Shown: piece by piece, positions 1-5,674 of the stretch
Position numbering within the stretch: the stretch's first letter is position 1
How the letters are laid out: every line of letters begins with the position of its first letter
Assembly: GCA_026398285.1 (NCBI GenBank)
Contig: JAPLTI010000014.1
Location: 1 to 6,711, forward strand
DNA: 6,711 bases
Direction: 5' to 3'
Source: Verrucomicrobiota bacterium
Lineage (GTDB): Bacteria > Verrucomicrobiota > Verrucomicrobiia > Chthoniobacterales > Terrimicrobiaceae
Program-made: the position numbers and the translations under genes
Notes under the pieces: model-generated
What the model was told of the DNA's origin: nothing
Database searches by the model: none
Seen by the model: the letters and a program-made list of their open reading frames with translations, nothing else

Positions 1-402
1 CAAATTTTTGGTCGAAATTTATCTGTCATTGCGACTCGTTCGGCGTGCAGTGCGCGCGGGCAAGCTTTGTGGTTTGTGCGATTTTTCGGCGAGGTGGTTT
101 TCGGGAGTTGTTTGTAGGTTTTCGAGGTGGTATTTGGGTCAAGCCGGAGGTCGACCCTCCAAGGATTTTGGCGCGCTGCCGCGCGGGTTTTTGTAGCGGA
201 ATCTCTGTGATCGGCGAACATGGAGGACACAAAATCTTGGATAGGGAAATCAATTTTGGAGGAATTGGTCGCAGGAATCATCGACTGTTTGAATTTAGGA
301 TAATTTTGCCAAGCAGAGTGATATAGCAGGAAATGCGAAGCTTTTCTATTACCTATTACATATATTATCAGAAGTTATAGATATGTTCCTCAGGACCACT
401 CC
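1..402. other. Gene-free stretch, G/T-rich then AT-rich
   Basis: I find no coding sequence here that I can support. The open frames are short, overlap each other on both strands, lack Shine-Dalgarno sequences and give low-complexity Arg/Gly/Phe-rich translations. Bases 80-135 of the plus strand are rich in G and T and carry a 9-base direct repeat, CGAGGTGGT, at 90-98 and 123-131. A 27-codon frame from ATG 220 to TAA 303 is open but has no ribosome-binding site, and I do not call it. Bases 331-390 are strongly AT-rich (16 of 60 are G or C) and contain TATTAC twice. The stretch leads into the repeat cluster at 403-479. Confidence 0.6.
171..192 (+). terminator. Possible intrinsic terminator
   Basis: The plus strand has a 5-bp stem, GCGCG (171-175) with CGCGC (180-184), closing a 4-base loop. 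It is followed by GGG and five T residues (188-192). The layout resembles a rho-independent terminator for a plus-strand transcript entering from left of the window. The stem is short and three G residues separate it from the T run, so it could be chance in a GC-rich patch. Confidence 0.3.
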
Positions 403-479
403 TCAGCGATAGTGTGAATAAGTTTGGAATAAATCAGCGACTCCCTCGTCTCCCGATTTCAAAGGCTGATTTATTCACA
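403..479. repeat. Nested direct and inverted repeats with two DnaA-box matches
   Basis: Several exact repeats overlap here. A perfect 12-bp inverted repeat pairs GAATAAATCAGC (427-438) with GCTGATTTATTC (465-476) around a 26-base spacer. A second, mutually exclusive 9-bp pairing joins TGTGAATAA (413-421) with TTATTCACA (471-479). The heptamer TCAGCGA occurs directly at 403-409 and 434-440, and GAATAA directly at 416-421 and 427-432. TTATTCACA (471-479) and its reverse complement at 413-421 both fit the DnaA-box consensus TTWTNCACA. The 27% G+C tract at 331-390 lies alongside. It could be a regulator or DnaA binding region, an alternative-fold RNA leader, or a remnant of a replicon or mobile element. 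No replication gene is in the window, so the role is open; the repeats themselves are seen directly. Confidence 0.6.
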
Positions 480-567
480 AGACCGGATGCGCCCGGCTAC
501 CGAATATGGTTCGAGTCGGACCGAAAAGATTCCCTGATGCACGGCGCGAGTGTCACCCACCAGCGAA

Positions 568-582
568 ATCGTTTCAAACGAT
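568..582. promoter_or_regulatory. 15-nt palindrome, candidate operator
   Basis: ATCGTTT (568-574), a central C (575) and AAACGAT (576-582) form a perfect odd-length palindrome. It ends 63 bases before the ATG of the plus-strand gene at 646. Size and position suit the binding site of a dimeric transcription regulator acting on that gene. As RNA a single-base loop would be strained, so a DNA-protein site is more likely than a hairpin. No regulator gene in the window can be linked to it, and I could not place convincing -35/-10 hexamers around it. Confidence 0.35.
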
Positions 583-645
583 CCGGAATCCATTCTGACG
601 AAGTTTGTCTTTTAATTATCCGAGGCAGCCATAGTTTTTTGTCCG

Positions 646-1362
646 ATGGGTATTCGTTCCAACGCCGATGGCTTTGATCTTTCAAAATTCGCCAGCATCA
701 AGGTGGTCGATTCTTTCCAGCAATTGTCTTCGATGCCATTTGCAGATGGAATCAATGCGCTGTGTTGGCCCCGGGTGCTTGATGGAGATTTTGCTGAGGT
801 TTTGGAGAAGATCGGTCCAGGTGATGGCATTACCACACTGGATGAGAATATTTTACAGAACTTGAGCGTCAGTCCTTCAGGTCGGATGGCAATCAACAAT
901 ATGCTGGCAGATAAAAATTTGTTAAGCTCGTTGGGGCTGGATCCTGTTTTGAACTGCATTCACGCCTATCCGAGTGATGACGCCGATGCACCAATCTCAA
1001 CGGATGTTTTTTCATTTCATGTAGATAGCGCTCCTATCCAGTCCGAAACTTGGCTTTGCACCTATTTGGGGGCATCCAGCGAAGGTTTGCTCAATTCTGA
1101 AGCTGTTCGGCGTGTAGATATTACCTCAACACGCGCTGAACTCTTGGAACTCTATGGGGGCTACGATGATGAGGGATTCTGTGAATTTTTGAGTGAAAAT
1201 TGCTACGACCTCCACTACGCGGCCTTAGCGGATTCAGAACACTACCCGTTCGGCACAGCCAATCTCTGGCGCATTGCGGTGCAATATCCCGGTTGTCCAG
1301 TTCCTCCATGCATCCACCGTGCTCCACGGACTGATTCTCCAAGGTTGCTGCTGATCAGTTGA
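646..1362 (+). CDS. Conserved-looking hypothetical protein, possible Fe(II)/2-oxoglutarate oxygenase-like fold
   Basis: This 238-aa protein has no signal peptide or membrane segment and is probably cytoplasmic. I do not recognise a characterised family. The second half has a metal-site layout: FSFHVDSAP supplies H125-x-D127, PPCIHRAP supplies H224, and R233 follows nine residues later. That order (HxD, distal His, then Arg) is the one used by Fe(II)/2-oxoglutarate oxygenases, although the 97-residue gap between HxD and the second His is long. The HVD, CTY and HRAP...RLLL pattern also recalls DUF1826, by memory only. The N-terminal part (ALCWPRVLDGDFAEV, 38-52) and the acidic, Tyr/Cys-rich LYGGYDDEGFCEF (169-181) look like conserved blocks. 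ATG 646 is the only ATG after the in-frame stop at 613-615, but no good Shine-Dalgarno precedes it (GAGG is about 20 nt away). It is the only plus-strand gene and converges on the toxin-antitoxin pair. The gene is real with good confidence; the oxygenase idea is inference. Confidence 0.72.
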   Translation: MGIRSNADGFDLSKFASIKVVDSFQQLSSMPFADGINALCWPRVLDGDFAEVLEKIGPGDGITTLDENILQNLSVSPSGRMAINNMLADKNLLSSLGLDPVLNCIHAYPSDDADAPISTDVFSFHVDSAPIQSETWLCTYLGASSEGLLNSEAVRRVDITSTRAELLELYGGYDDEGFCEFLSENCYDLHYAALADSEHYPFGTANLWRIAVQYPGCPVPPCIHRAPRTDSPRLLLIS

Positions 1363-1455
1363 ACGGAATCTGCGCCGAAGGAGGCAGGTTCAGGGAAATT
1401 CACTGCGGAATCCGAGCTGAATAAGTTCGCCCGCAGACCCTCATGGATAGCCAAT

Positions 1456-1827
1456 CTAAATGGTTTTTAGCAGAATTGCTTTCTTGCGTTTCGGCAGCTC
1501 ACTTGAAGCGAGAGCTCCCGAGATAATTTTTTCCAATGTGGCTTTAGGCAGGTCGTCCAACCGAACAAAATGATTGTTCCCAACCGCTGCGCAGAACAGG
1601 GATTTTTTGTAAATATTGGCTCTTGAGTAAGCCACTGTGGTCTGGTGCTTCAACTCCACATAATCACTATCATCGAGAATGCAGGCATCATCGACGCACT
1701 TCTCGCGAAGCGTTGTAAAGTTCACAAGCAACATCTCGTCGGCATCCCGGTTTGGATCGAACAAAGGAATGTATATGTGCCTCGGCTCCGCCATGCACCG
1801 GAAAGCCATTCCGAGAGTCAAGTCCAT
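1456..1827 (-). CDS. Putative toxin of a Panacea-type toxin-antitoxin pair
   Basis: This 123-aa soluble protein lies 7 nt after the Panacea antitoxin stop, so the two are almost certainly co-transcribed. Its N-terminal half, RHIYIPLFDPN (16-26), MLLVNFTTL (32-40), CILDDSDYVELKHQTTVAY (49-67), reads as successive short beta strands. The hydrophobic-V-N-x-T-T stretch loosely recalls the core strand of PemK/MazF-like SH3-barrel proteins. The C-terminus (about 91-120) looks helical and ends basic (PKRKKAILLKTI). Panacea domains are known to neutralise many unrelated toxin folds, so toxin identity cannot be read from the antitoxin. I assign the toxin role mainly from context; any ribonuclease activity is speculative. 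Start choice is uncertain: ATG 1827 gives the tightest coupling, but Met7 (1809) and Met12 (1794, giving MAEPRHIYIPL) are alternatives and no start has a clear Shine-Dalgarno. It converges with the plus-strand gene ending at 1362, leaving 93 nt with no obvious terminator. Confidence 0.68.
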   Translation of the reverse strand: MDLTLGMAFRCMAEPRHIYIPLFDPNRDADEMLLVNFTTLREKCVDDACILDDSDYVELKHQTTVAYSRANIYKKSLFCAAVGNNHFVRLDDLPKATLEKIISGALASSELPKRKKAILLKTI

Positions 1828-1834
1828 CCGAGGG

Positions 1835-2386
1835 TCAATTCAGCAAGGAATGGATTCGGTTTGCCGACTCGATTTCCTCCAAGAAAGTTTCGATCTCCTC
1901 GGCGTTCCATGAAAAGGATTCGGCCAATTTGCGGGCCTTGATGTCCAATCGACCTCCATTCGGATCGGCCCACTCCTCGCAATGTTTGTGCGTCCAGTCC
2001 ACCAACTCCCATTTGTCAAACGGGCCAAAATCTTTCCAAACTTCGTTGAGAATGCCTAATTCAGAAGGCGCAAGAGCATCATAAGAATCAATTTCTGCCG
2101 CAGTAGCCACCTTGTGGTTGGCGCGATCTGAAATCAATTTTTCCCACGGGCTTTCCCCTTGAGGCGTTCCGTCATTGATTAATTCAAGCACCTCGCTGGT
2201 GACAGGACCGTGTTTCAATGAGTAGTAGTGACCGCCAACGATCGGAACCTGACGCATCTCGAAAGACCTCCGATCTGCCAGATAGATCAGTTTGACCAGC
2301 TTGAGAATCTCTATCTCCCCGCCTGCTCGATTCGCAAAAAAGTGCGCGCACTGTGCAGACTTCTCTATGTCGAATGGATAGTTCAC
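1835..2386 (-). CDS. Panacea/SocA-type (DUF4065) antitoxin
   Basis: This 183-aa protein carries the hallmark Panacea block: ILKLVKLIYLADRRSFEM (27-44), then PIVGGHYYSLKHGPVTSEVL (48-67), and later LAPSELGILNEVWKDFG (105-121) before WELVDWTHK (126-134). The family includes Caulobacter SocA, a proteolysis adaptor for its toxin SocB, and the promiscuous PanA antitoxins, where the domain binds and neutralises many toxin types. Length and domain order fit a single-domain antitoxin with no separate DNA-binding region. The start is GTG 2386: no ATG precedes it in frame before a stop, and MNYPFDIEKS aligns with the usual N-terminal helix. No strong Shine-Dalgarno is visible. The partner toxin follows after 7 nt. 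The gene begins 98 nt beyond the 3' end of tRNA-Leu; on the minus strand a TATAAA (2454-2459) could serve as a -10 element, but no good -35 is seen. The sampled G+C of about 43% against about 60% in the right half suggests acquisition by transfer. Confidence 0.87.
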   Translation of the reverse strand: MNYPFDIEKSAQCAHFFANRAGGEIEILKLVKLIYLADRRSFEMRQVPIVGGHYYSLKHGPVTSEVLELINDGTPQGESPWEKLISDRANHKVATAAEIDSYDALAPSELGILNEVWKDFGPFDKWELVDWTHKHCEEWADPNGGRLDIKARKLAESFSWNAEEIETFLEEIESANRIHSLLN

Positions 2387-2484
2387 AAAATCAATCTGTC
2401 CGTCTCCGAGTTGGGGCGCAAGTTTCCAAAACTACAGGGCCCCTTTTTATTCATTTATAGAACGGGGTTATTGATAGGGAAAAC
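2387..2484 (-). other. Spacer between tRNA-Leu and the toxin-antitoxin pair
   Basis: This 98-base spacer probably holds the promoter of the antitoxin gene and the 3' trailer of the tRNA. The minus strand reads TATAAA at 2459-2454, an acceptable -10 hexamer about 70 nt before the GTG start. On the plus strand GGGGC (2413-2417) could pair with GCCCC (2439-2443), followed by five T residues. The loop is long and no plus-strand gene needs a terminator here, so I give it little weight. No copy of the tRNA 3' end, which would mark an integration junction, lies in the spacer. Confidence 0.35.
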
Positions 2485-2566
2485 TACCGGCGGTCGGGAT
2501 CGAACCGACACTCCTTGCGGAACGCGATTTTGAGTCGCGCGCGTCTGCCAATTCCGCCACGCCGGC
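2485..2566 (-). tRNA. tRNA-Leu(CAA)
   Basis: The minus strand folds as a complete leucine tRNA of 82 nt. The acceptor stem GCCGGCG (2566-2560) pairs with CGCCGGT (2492-2486), with discriminator A at 2485. The D arm contains GGCGGAATTGGCAGACGC, typical of class II leucine tRNAs. The anticodon loop CTCAAAA sits between CGCGA and TCGCG, giving anticodon CAA, which reads UUG. A 13-nt variable region with a short CC/GG stem follows, then the T arm GTCGG-TTCGATC-CCGAC. CCA is not encoded and must be added after transcription. The gene lies 68 nt after cinA and 98 nt before the Panacea antitoxin, all on the same strand, and marks the point where base composition changes. Confidence 0.96.
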
Positions 2567-2591
2567 TACTGGTTGAGAAAGTAGAGAAATG

Positions 2592-2617
2592 TGGATTTCT
2601 GGCAATCACGAAATCCA
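2592..2617 (-). other. 8-bp hairpin between cinA and tRNA-Leu
   Basis: TGGATTTC (2592-2599) and GAAATCCA (2610-2617) are perfect inverted repeats around a 10-base loop. It is the only strong secondary structure in the 68-base gap between the cinA stop and the 5' end of the tRNA. In the direction of transcription the stem is followed by a pyrimidine-rich stretch (catttctctactttctc), not a clean T run. It could be a weak terminator, an mRNA 3'-end stabiliser, or a processing signal if the tRNA is read through from cinA. Confidence 0.4.
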
Positions 2618-2634
2618 GTTGAGTTGGCAAAATT

Positions 2635-3861
2635 TTATTCCAAAAGGGCTCGGCGAAGCATGTCCAAGGAGGCTTGCGTGGCGAGCTGCTTGAAGGTCGC
2701 GCGGTCCACTGGGAACGAGAATTTTTGGCAATGCGTGGGTTTGCCAACCTGCGCCATGGCGATGAAAACCGTGCCGACTGGCTTTTCGGGCGTGCCGCCG
2801 TCAGGTCCGGCGACGCCAGTGAGGGCCAGGCTGAAATCGGAATTGGCATTGTGCAAAGCCCCCTCGGCCATGGCTCGGGCCACAGGTTCGCTTACGGCGC
2901 CGTGCTTGGAAAGGAGTGCTTGGCTTACGCCGAGCAGGTCGCTTTTGGATTCATTCGAGTAGGTCACGAATCCGCGATGAAAAACTTTGGAGGAGCCAGG
3001 GACATTCGTGAGCCGGTTCGCGAGAAGCCCGCCTGTGCAGGATTCAGCCGTCGAAATGGTGAGGCCCATGGTGGCAAGGCGGTGGGTGATCCACTCTTCG
3101 ATCCCCTCGCCTTTTGCAGATACGAGGTTTTTTTGGAGAATGCGCGGCTCGAGGGTGTCGAGCAGTTGCTTTGCGCCGATGAGACGGAAATCGACTTCGT
3201 TCGGGCGGGCGCAGTAGCCGACTTCGAGGTCTTTGTTTTCGGAAAGTTCGAGGCCGATCATTTCCTCCACGGCGCTTTCTCCGAGACCAACCACGCGGTA
3301 GATGCGGCAATCCTTCTCCGGCAGATCGCCCAGCAAGCTGCGCAGGATCGGCAGGACGGATTCTTCAAACATGGGCTTCAACTCCCTCGGCGGACCGGGG
3401 AGGAGAAAGAAATGGGGAGATGCCGACGAGGGCGTGGACATGCTCGGAATGTAGAGTCCAGGAGCGGTGCCGTTCTTGTTGGAAAGCACGATAGCGCCCT
3501 CAGGAACCATGGTTTGACGCAGCATGCGCTCGAGAAGTTTGTATCCCCTCGCCGCCAGCCGGGCTTCGATGGCGGAACGAATGGTTTCATTGGGCACCAG
3601 CTTAAGACCAAGAATCTCGGCTATGGCTTCTCGCGTGATGTCATCCGTCGTTGGGCCAAGACCTCCCGTTACAAAAACAATGTCTGCGCGGTTAAAGGTT
3701 TCGCACACGGCGTCTCTGATGGCAGGCCCATCTGGGACGGTTGTTTGGCGGGCAATGCGCAGACCGAATGGGAAAACCTGCTTGGCAATCCAAGCGGCAT
3801 GCGTGTTGACGACTTCACCGAGCAGGAGCTCTGTGCCGCTGTTGATGAGTTCGACAGTCAT
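2635..3861 (-). CDS. cinA: CinA family protein (competence/damage-inducible protein, NMN amidohydrolase domain)
   Basis: This full-length 408-aa two-domain CinA is cytoplasmic. The N-terminal molybdopterin-binding-like (COG1058) domain shows INSGTELLLGEVVNTHAAWI (6-25), VTGGLGPTTDD (64-74) and LLPGPPRE (153-160); in the family it acts as an ADP-ribose/CoA-type pyrophosphatase. The C-terminal PncC domain shows STAESCTGG (270-278) with the presumed catalytic serine, the conserved Lys in YSNESK (301-306), and TGVAGPDGGTPEKPVG (348-363); in the family it deamidates nicotinamide mononucleotide to nicotinate mononucleotide in NAD recycling. I chose ATG 3861, not the frame's first ATG at 3897, because homologues begin MxVELIxxGTELL and because it overlaps the upstream stop as ATGA, implying translational coupling with the SirB1-type gene. 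There is no separate strong Shine-Dalgarno. Tight linkage suggests both proteins are made together, though no shared pathway is known to me. The family call is very secure. Confidence 0.96.
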   Translation of the reverse strand: MTVELINSGTELLLGEVVNTHAAWIAKQVFPFGLRIARQTTVPDGPAIRDAVCETFNRADIVFVTGGLGPTTDDITREAIAEILGLKLVPNETIRSAIEARLAARGYKLLERMLRQTMVPEGAIVLSNKNGTAPGLYIPSMSTPSSASPHFFLLPGPPRELKPMFEESVLPILRSLLGDLPEKDCRIYRVVGLGESAVEEMIGLELSENKDLEVGYCARPNEVDFRLIGAKQLLDTLEPRILQKNLVSAKGEGIEEWITHRLATMGLTISTAESCTGGLLANRLTNVPGSSKVFHRGFVTYSNESKSDLLGVSQALLSKHGAVSEPVARAMAEGALHNANSDFSLALTGVAGPDGGTPEKPVGTVFIAMAQVGKPTHCQKFSFPVDRATFKQLATQASLDMLRRALLE

Positions 3862-4694
3862 CCCGCGACAGCACAGAAGGAAATGGTATCCATCCACCCT
3901 TTGACGCGATCTCTTTTTTCATCCTCCTCATCGAGATCGTAGACATAAAGAAGGTTTGCAAGCATGCGGAGGAGGAACTGACGCGGGCTGGCCGGATTCA
4001 GGTGGGATTCTTTGAATTCGATATTTTGCCTGACGAGGAGCTGCTTCACATCAGGCATTGCGAGGATGCGCCCGGCGTGAAAGGGATCAAAAAAAACACC
4101 CGAATGCCGGGCAATGAAGTGACCTGGGAGGTTGATGCCCTCGATACGCATGCCGGCGCGTGAGCCGACCATCATGTAAACGAGAGCCAGGCTGATCGGG
4201 ATTCCAACGCGGGAGGAGACCACATGCGGAAGGAGGGAATTTTCCTCGCAATAATAGCAGGAAGAATTACCGCGAAAGCCGAGTTCGTCGGAGAGAAATT
4301 CGGTGAGCAATAGCACCCGCTCGTCGCTGTTTGAGGCATCCGGAATGCGGGAAAGAAATTCGCGGCCCCATTCGTTGATTTGTTCTTCGAAGGGTGAGGT
4401 GCACTTTTCCGGTTCGACGGCCCGTGCCAGTGTCCAAGCGGCTTGCTCGATAGAAAAATTTTCGCCACCCAGGTGGCAGAGCAGCTCGAAATCTCGCGCG
4501 GCATTTTGCCCTTGGATGTCGTTAATGATGTCGCGCGCGTGGCGGGAAACCTTCTCATCATCCGCGAGGGAGAGGCTGTCGAGACAACGGGGATTGTCCT
4601 CCGCCATGGAGAAGAGCTGTTGTTTCACAAGCCGCACAGTTTCGGGATCGTCGTCGCGGAGAAGCCTGATCAAGGCCTGTGTGTTGGGAACCAT
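3858..4694 (-). CDS. SirB1-type transglutaminase-like protein with helical N-terminus
   Basis: This 278-aa soluble protein has a transglutaminase-like core (Transglut_core2/SirB1 type) in its second half. The recognisable blocks are ENSLLPHVVSSRVGIPISLA (151-170), INLPGHFIARH (187-197) and FFDPFHAGRIL (201-211); NSLL..V...R.GIPISLA and PGHF are signatures of the SirB1/YchA family. Residues 1-95 are helical and charged, resembling one or two HEAT-type repeats (ALIRLLRDDDPETVRLVKQQ). The molecular role of the family is not settled; E. coli sirB1 lies near prfA/prmC, but no such genes occur here. ATG 4694 is the natural start, though without an obvious Shine-Dalgarno. The stop TGA overlaps the cinA ATG by the ATGA arrangement, so the two form an operon. 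The CDF transporter gene ends 52 nt upstream, with a 5-bp hairpin between, so co-transcription from further upstream is possible but not shown. Confidence 0.88.
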   Translation of the reverse strand: MVPNTQALIRLLRDDDPETVRLVKQQLFSMAEDNPRCLDSLSLADDEKVSRHARDIINDIQGQNAARDFELLCHLGGENFSIEQAAWTLARAVEPEKCTSPFEEQINEWGREFLSRIPDASNSDERVLLLTEFLSDELGFRGNSSCYYCEENSLLPHVVSSRVGIPISLALVYMMVGSRAGMRIEGINLPGHFIARHSGVFFDPFHAGRILAMPDVKQLLVRQNIEFKESHLNPASPRQFLLRMLANLLYVYDLDEEDEKRDRVKGWMDTISFCAVAG

Positions 4695-4720
4695 TACCGG
4701 TCAAATAAACGCGGGTTTTC

Positions 4721-4737
4721 CCCCGTTGCAAGCGGGG
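4721..4737. other. Short GC hairpin between CDF and SirB1-type genes
   Basis: CCCCG (4721-4725) and CGGGG (4733-4737) can pair around a 7-base loop in the 52-base gap after the CDF stop. No T run follows on either strand, so it is a poor intrinsic terminator. It may slow transcription or stabilise the 3' end of the upstream message, leaving the right-half genes possibly in one long transcript. Confidence 0.3.
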
Positions 4738-4746
4738 ACTTTGTGG

Positions 4747-5658
4747 TTACGCACCGGCGATTACAGGTTCCTCCGCCGGTTCGATGTGAACTGTGACATC
4801 ACTGAGATGATATCCGCCTTCCATGAGAGCATCTTTAACCAGATGGGATATGCGGTGGCCTGCGGAGACCGTCACATCGCCGCGCACGCGCACATGGAGA
4901 TCCGCGAGGAGTGTGAGCCCGCTCTTTCGAACACGGCATTTTTCCACATTTTTAACTCCAGGGACTGCCTGCGCGCAGCTCATGATTTTTTGAATCGTCT
5001 CGTCAGGAGCCTGTTCGTCGAGCAATTCGCCGAGGGATCCACGCAACATGCGAAGACCATTGAGAGCGATAATGCCGCAGGAAAAAAGCGCTGCCCAATC
5101 GTCTGCACTCACCCAACGCGGTCCTCCAATCAAGGCGATGAGGATGCCCACAGCGGCAGCAAGCGAAGTGAGGGCATCGGACCTGTGATGCCAAGCGTCG
5201 GATTCCAGCGCCCTGCTTTCCACCTCACGGTTGCGGGCTTGGGTGATTCGGAAGAGCACCTCCTTCACGATGACGACAAAAACCAGAATACCCAAAGTGA
5301 AGACAGCAGGCGCCGGGCGGTCAGGCGCACCGTAAAAAATTTCCCGCAGACTGTTAAGCGCTACCATGGCTCCAGCGGCCAAGAGGATCAGCGCTCCAGC
5401 GACGCCTGCGAGGGATTCCATTTTTCCATGGCCATAAGGGTGCTCCGAATCCGGCGGACGCTCCGCATACTTCAAAGCGAGCCAGATGAGTGCCGAGCTG
5501 AGAACATCCAGCGTCGACTCGAGTCCATCAGCGACCAAGGCATCCGAGTGCCCCAACCAACCTGCAGACATTTTCACCACAGCAAGCAGGAGATTGATGA
5601 ACACTCCCGCGAGCAAGATGGAGCGGCCACGGGCAGCTCGTTGGGCGACTGTGGACAT
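4747..5658 (-). CDS. Cation diffusion facilitator (CDF) family metal transporter
   Basis: This 303-aa inner-membrane metal/proton antiporter exports divalent cations such as Zn, Fe, Mn or Co. Hydrophobic segments lie near residues 13-33, 52-62, 83-104, 118-137, 162-180 and 186-200, six in all as expected. Membrane-site motifs are visible: in TM2, ADGLESTLDVLSS carries E47 and D51, and at TM5, DAWHHRSDAL carries the HxxxD pair H157/D161. HPYGHGKMES (73-82) is the typical TM2-TM3 loop. The cytoplasmic C-terminal domain (about 205-303) has LHVRVRGDVTVSAGHRISH and ends VTVHIEP, the usual CDF dimer domain. Start ATG 5658 gives a normal CDF N-terminus and is preceded by GAGGG about 8 nt upstream; a longer in-frame extension to 5820 would overlap the VOC gene and looks non-coding. 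Glu at the first TM2 ligand position, where Asp or His is more familiar, makes the metal hard to predict. The gene follows the VOC stop by 16 nt. Confidence 0.94.
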   Translation of the reverse strand: MSTVAQRAARGRSILLAGVFINLLLAVVKMSAGWLGHSDALVADGLESTLDVLSSALIWLALKYAERPPDSEHPYGHGKMESLAGVAGALILLAAGAMVALNSLREIFYGAPDRPAPAVFTLGILVFVVIVKEVLFRITQARNREVESRALESDAWHHRSDALTSLAAAVGILIALIGGPRWVSADDWAALFSCGIIALNGLRMLRGSLGELLDEQAPDETIQKIMSCAQAVPGVKNVEKCRVRKSGLTLLADLHVRVRGDVTVSAGHRISHLVKDALMEGGYHLSDVTVHIEPAEEPVIAGA

Positions 5659-5674
5659 TCGAAAACCCTCTTTC

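Noticed and set aside
220..303. 27-codon open frame (MEDTKSWIGK...), a possible small protein.
   Set aside because: There is no ribosome-binding site and nothing in the peptide or context to support it.
508..523. Sequence resembling a tRNA T-arm (GGTTCGA...GACCG), 13 of 16 bases like the tRNA-Leu T arm.
   Set aside because: It is in the opposite orientation to the tRNA gene, and the would-be T stem does not pair beyond the closing base pair, so it is neither a tRNA remnant nor a normal att repeat.
414..677. Plus-strand open frame of 87 codons starting at GTG 414.
   Set aside because: The start lies in the repeat nest, there is no Shine-Dalgarno, the translation resembles nothing I know, and it runs into the 646 gene in another frame.
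1748..1762. Direct repeat of the tRNA-Leu 3' region: 13 of 15 bases match 2491-2505 in the same orientation, a possible att site.
   Set aside because: It lies inside the toxin gene, where it encodes the LFDPN segment. A 13/15 match with no flanking extension or integrase is weak for an attachment site.
2484..2849. Minus-strand open frame across tRNA-Leu giving an RRGGIGRRA-like peptide.
   Set aside because: This is the well-known false translation of a leucine tRNA joined to an out-of-frame part of cinA.
2674..3942. Long plus-strand open frame (422 codons) opposite cinA.
   Set aside because: It is antisense to an unmistakable cinA, has no recognisable domain and a skewed composition. It is a by-product of cinA codon use.
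4940..4955. TTTTCCACA, another match to the DnaA-box consensus.
   Set aside because: It lies inside the CDF coding sequence as an isolated match and is expected by chance in 6.7 kb.
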